Assembly: GCA_003516955.1 (NCBI GenBank)
Contig: DPBN01000157.1
Location: 1 to 6,603, forward strand
Direction: 5' to 3'
Length of the DNA: 6,603 nt
Origin: Armatimonadota bacterium
GTDB taxonomy: Bacteria > Armatimonadota > Fimbriimonadia > Fimbriimonadales > Fimbriimonadaceae
Shown: one piece after another, positions 5,852 to 6,603 of the stretch
How positions within the stretch are numbered: position 1 is the stretch's first letter
How the letters are laid out: each line of letters begins with the position of its first letter
Position numbers and translations under genes: made by a program
The notes under the pieces: generated by a model
What the model was told of the DNA's origin: nothing
What the model saw: only the letters and a program-made list of their open reading frames with translations
Databases searched by the model: none

Positions 5852-6603
5852 TCGTCGAGCTGACCGTGGAGAACCTGGCGGTGATCGAGCGCGCCACGCT
5901 GGCCCTCGGTCCTGGCTTCACCGTGCTCACCGGCGAGACCGGAGCCGGCAAGTCGCTGCTGGTGGACGCCCTGGAGCTGGCGCTGGGCGGGAGGGCCGAC
6001 TCCGACCTTGTGCGATCCGGCTCGGGCCGCGCTGCCGTCTCCGCGGTGTTCGACCTCTCCTCCCGCCCGGACCTCGTCCGCCTCTGCGAGGAGCTCGGCT
6101 ACCCGGCAGAGGACGGTTGCCTCTACATCCAGCGCGACGTGCTGGCCGAGGGGCGCTCCACCGCGCGCATCGGCGGGCGCCTGGCGCCCATCTCGGTTCT
6201 CCGCCGGATCGGACGCGAGCTGGTGGACCTCCACGGGCAGCACGACCACCAGAGCCTGCTGGACCCGGAGGCCCACGGCGCCCTGCTGGACGCTTTCGCC
6301 GGCGAGCCCGCCTCCCAAGCCCTCGCCGAGGTGCGCGGGGCCTGGGAGGCCGCCGAGGCCCTGCGCCGCAAGCTCGCCGCCGTCCGCCAAAGCCAGAGGG
6401 ACCGAGACCGGCGAGCCGACATGCTCCGCTTCCAGATCGGTGAGATCGAGGCCGTGGCCCCCAAGCCGGGAGAGATGGAGGAGCTGACGGCCCGCTTCGA
6501 GCGCCTCCGCCACGCGGAACGCCTGCGCGAGGCCGTGGCCCGCGCCCTGGACCTGATGACCGAGGGCGAGGCCCCGGCGCGCGACCAGCTCGGCGAGGCC
6601 CTG
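5848..6603 (+). CDS. recN: DNA repair ATPase RecN, N-terminal part (3' end outside window)
   Basis: The first 252 codons are present and the frame is still open at the window end; a complete RecN is about 550-570 residues. RecN is an SMC-like cytoplasmic ATPase that gathers and holds broken DNA ends for RecA-dependent double-strand-break repair. The start MIVELTVENLAVIERATL is typical of the family. The Walker A motif GETGAGKS is at 29-36, GRSTARIGGRLAPIS at 102-116, and the RecN signature LVDLHGQHDHQSLLDP at 125-140. From about 150 the sequence becomes charged and helical, the start of the coiled-coil arm. The Walker B and ABC signature motifs would lie beyond the window. The ATG at 5848 overlaps the previous stop as ATGA and no strong Shine-Dalgarno is seen, so coupled translation is likely. 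No LexA-type box was recognised upstream. Confidence 0.95.
   Translation, partial: MIVELTVENLAVIERATLALGPGFTVLTGETGAGKSLLVDALELALGGRADSDLVRSGSGRAAVSAVFDLSSRPDLVRLCEELGYPAEDGCLYIQRDVLAEGRSTARIGGRLAPISVLRRIGRELVDLHGQHDHQSLLDPEAHGALLDAFAGEPASQALAEVRGAWEAAEALRRKLAAVRQSQRDRDRRADMLRFQIGEIEAVAPKPGEMEELTARFERLRHAERLREAVARALDLMTEGEAPARDQLGEAL

Noticed and set aside
5560..6513. Minus-strand open frame of 317 codons opposite recN
   Set aside because: It is antisense to the clear RecN Walker A and HGQH motifs and has no recognisable features.

Overview
The window is high-GC DNA (roughly 70% by eye), densely coded with short intergenic gaps, and bacterial. The gene content points to an environmental Gram-negative-type bacterium: a putative multiheme lipoprotein cytochrome, an LD-carboxypeptidase acting on peptidoglycan, recN, and a phage head-module remnant. 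A small conserved protein at 3086-3430 resembles proteins I associate, from memory only, with Armatimonadota (Fimbriimonadia). I treat that phylum as a weak guess.

Region 1 (1-1276, + strand) is phage-derived. It holds the last 62 codons of a large terminase subunit, which overlaps by 4 bases the start of a Mu gp29-like (DUF935) portal protein. No capsid, protease or Mu F-like gene follows. The phage genes stop abruptly 6 bases from a converging gene, so this looks like one edge of a decayed or truncated prophage.

Region 2 (1283-3430, - strand) holds three genes. Reading in their own direction they are a 114-residue conserved protein of unknown function, a seven-heme c-type cytochrome with an N-terminal membrane anchor signal, and a Vsr-family endonuclease. 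A good sigma70-like promoter lies just upstream of the cytochrome gene, which suggests it can be transcribed independently. No cytosine methyltransferase accompanies the vsr gene here.

Region 3 (3510-6603, + strand) is a tight operon of three overlapping genes: a serine LD-carboxypeptidase (peptidase S66), an exported phosphodiester glycosidase (NAGPA/DUF2233-like) with a C-terminal beta-rich domain, and the DNA-repair ATPase recN, which runs off the end of the window. The overlaps are 13 and 4 bases, so translational coupling is likely. The first two products would act on the cell wall or surface glycans; recN is a DNA-break repair protein that shares the transcript. The divergent gap 3431-3509 must hold the promoters of the 114-residue gene and of this operon.

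No tRNA, rRNA, CRISPR array, insertion sequence or convincing intrinsic terminator was seen.
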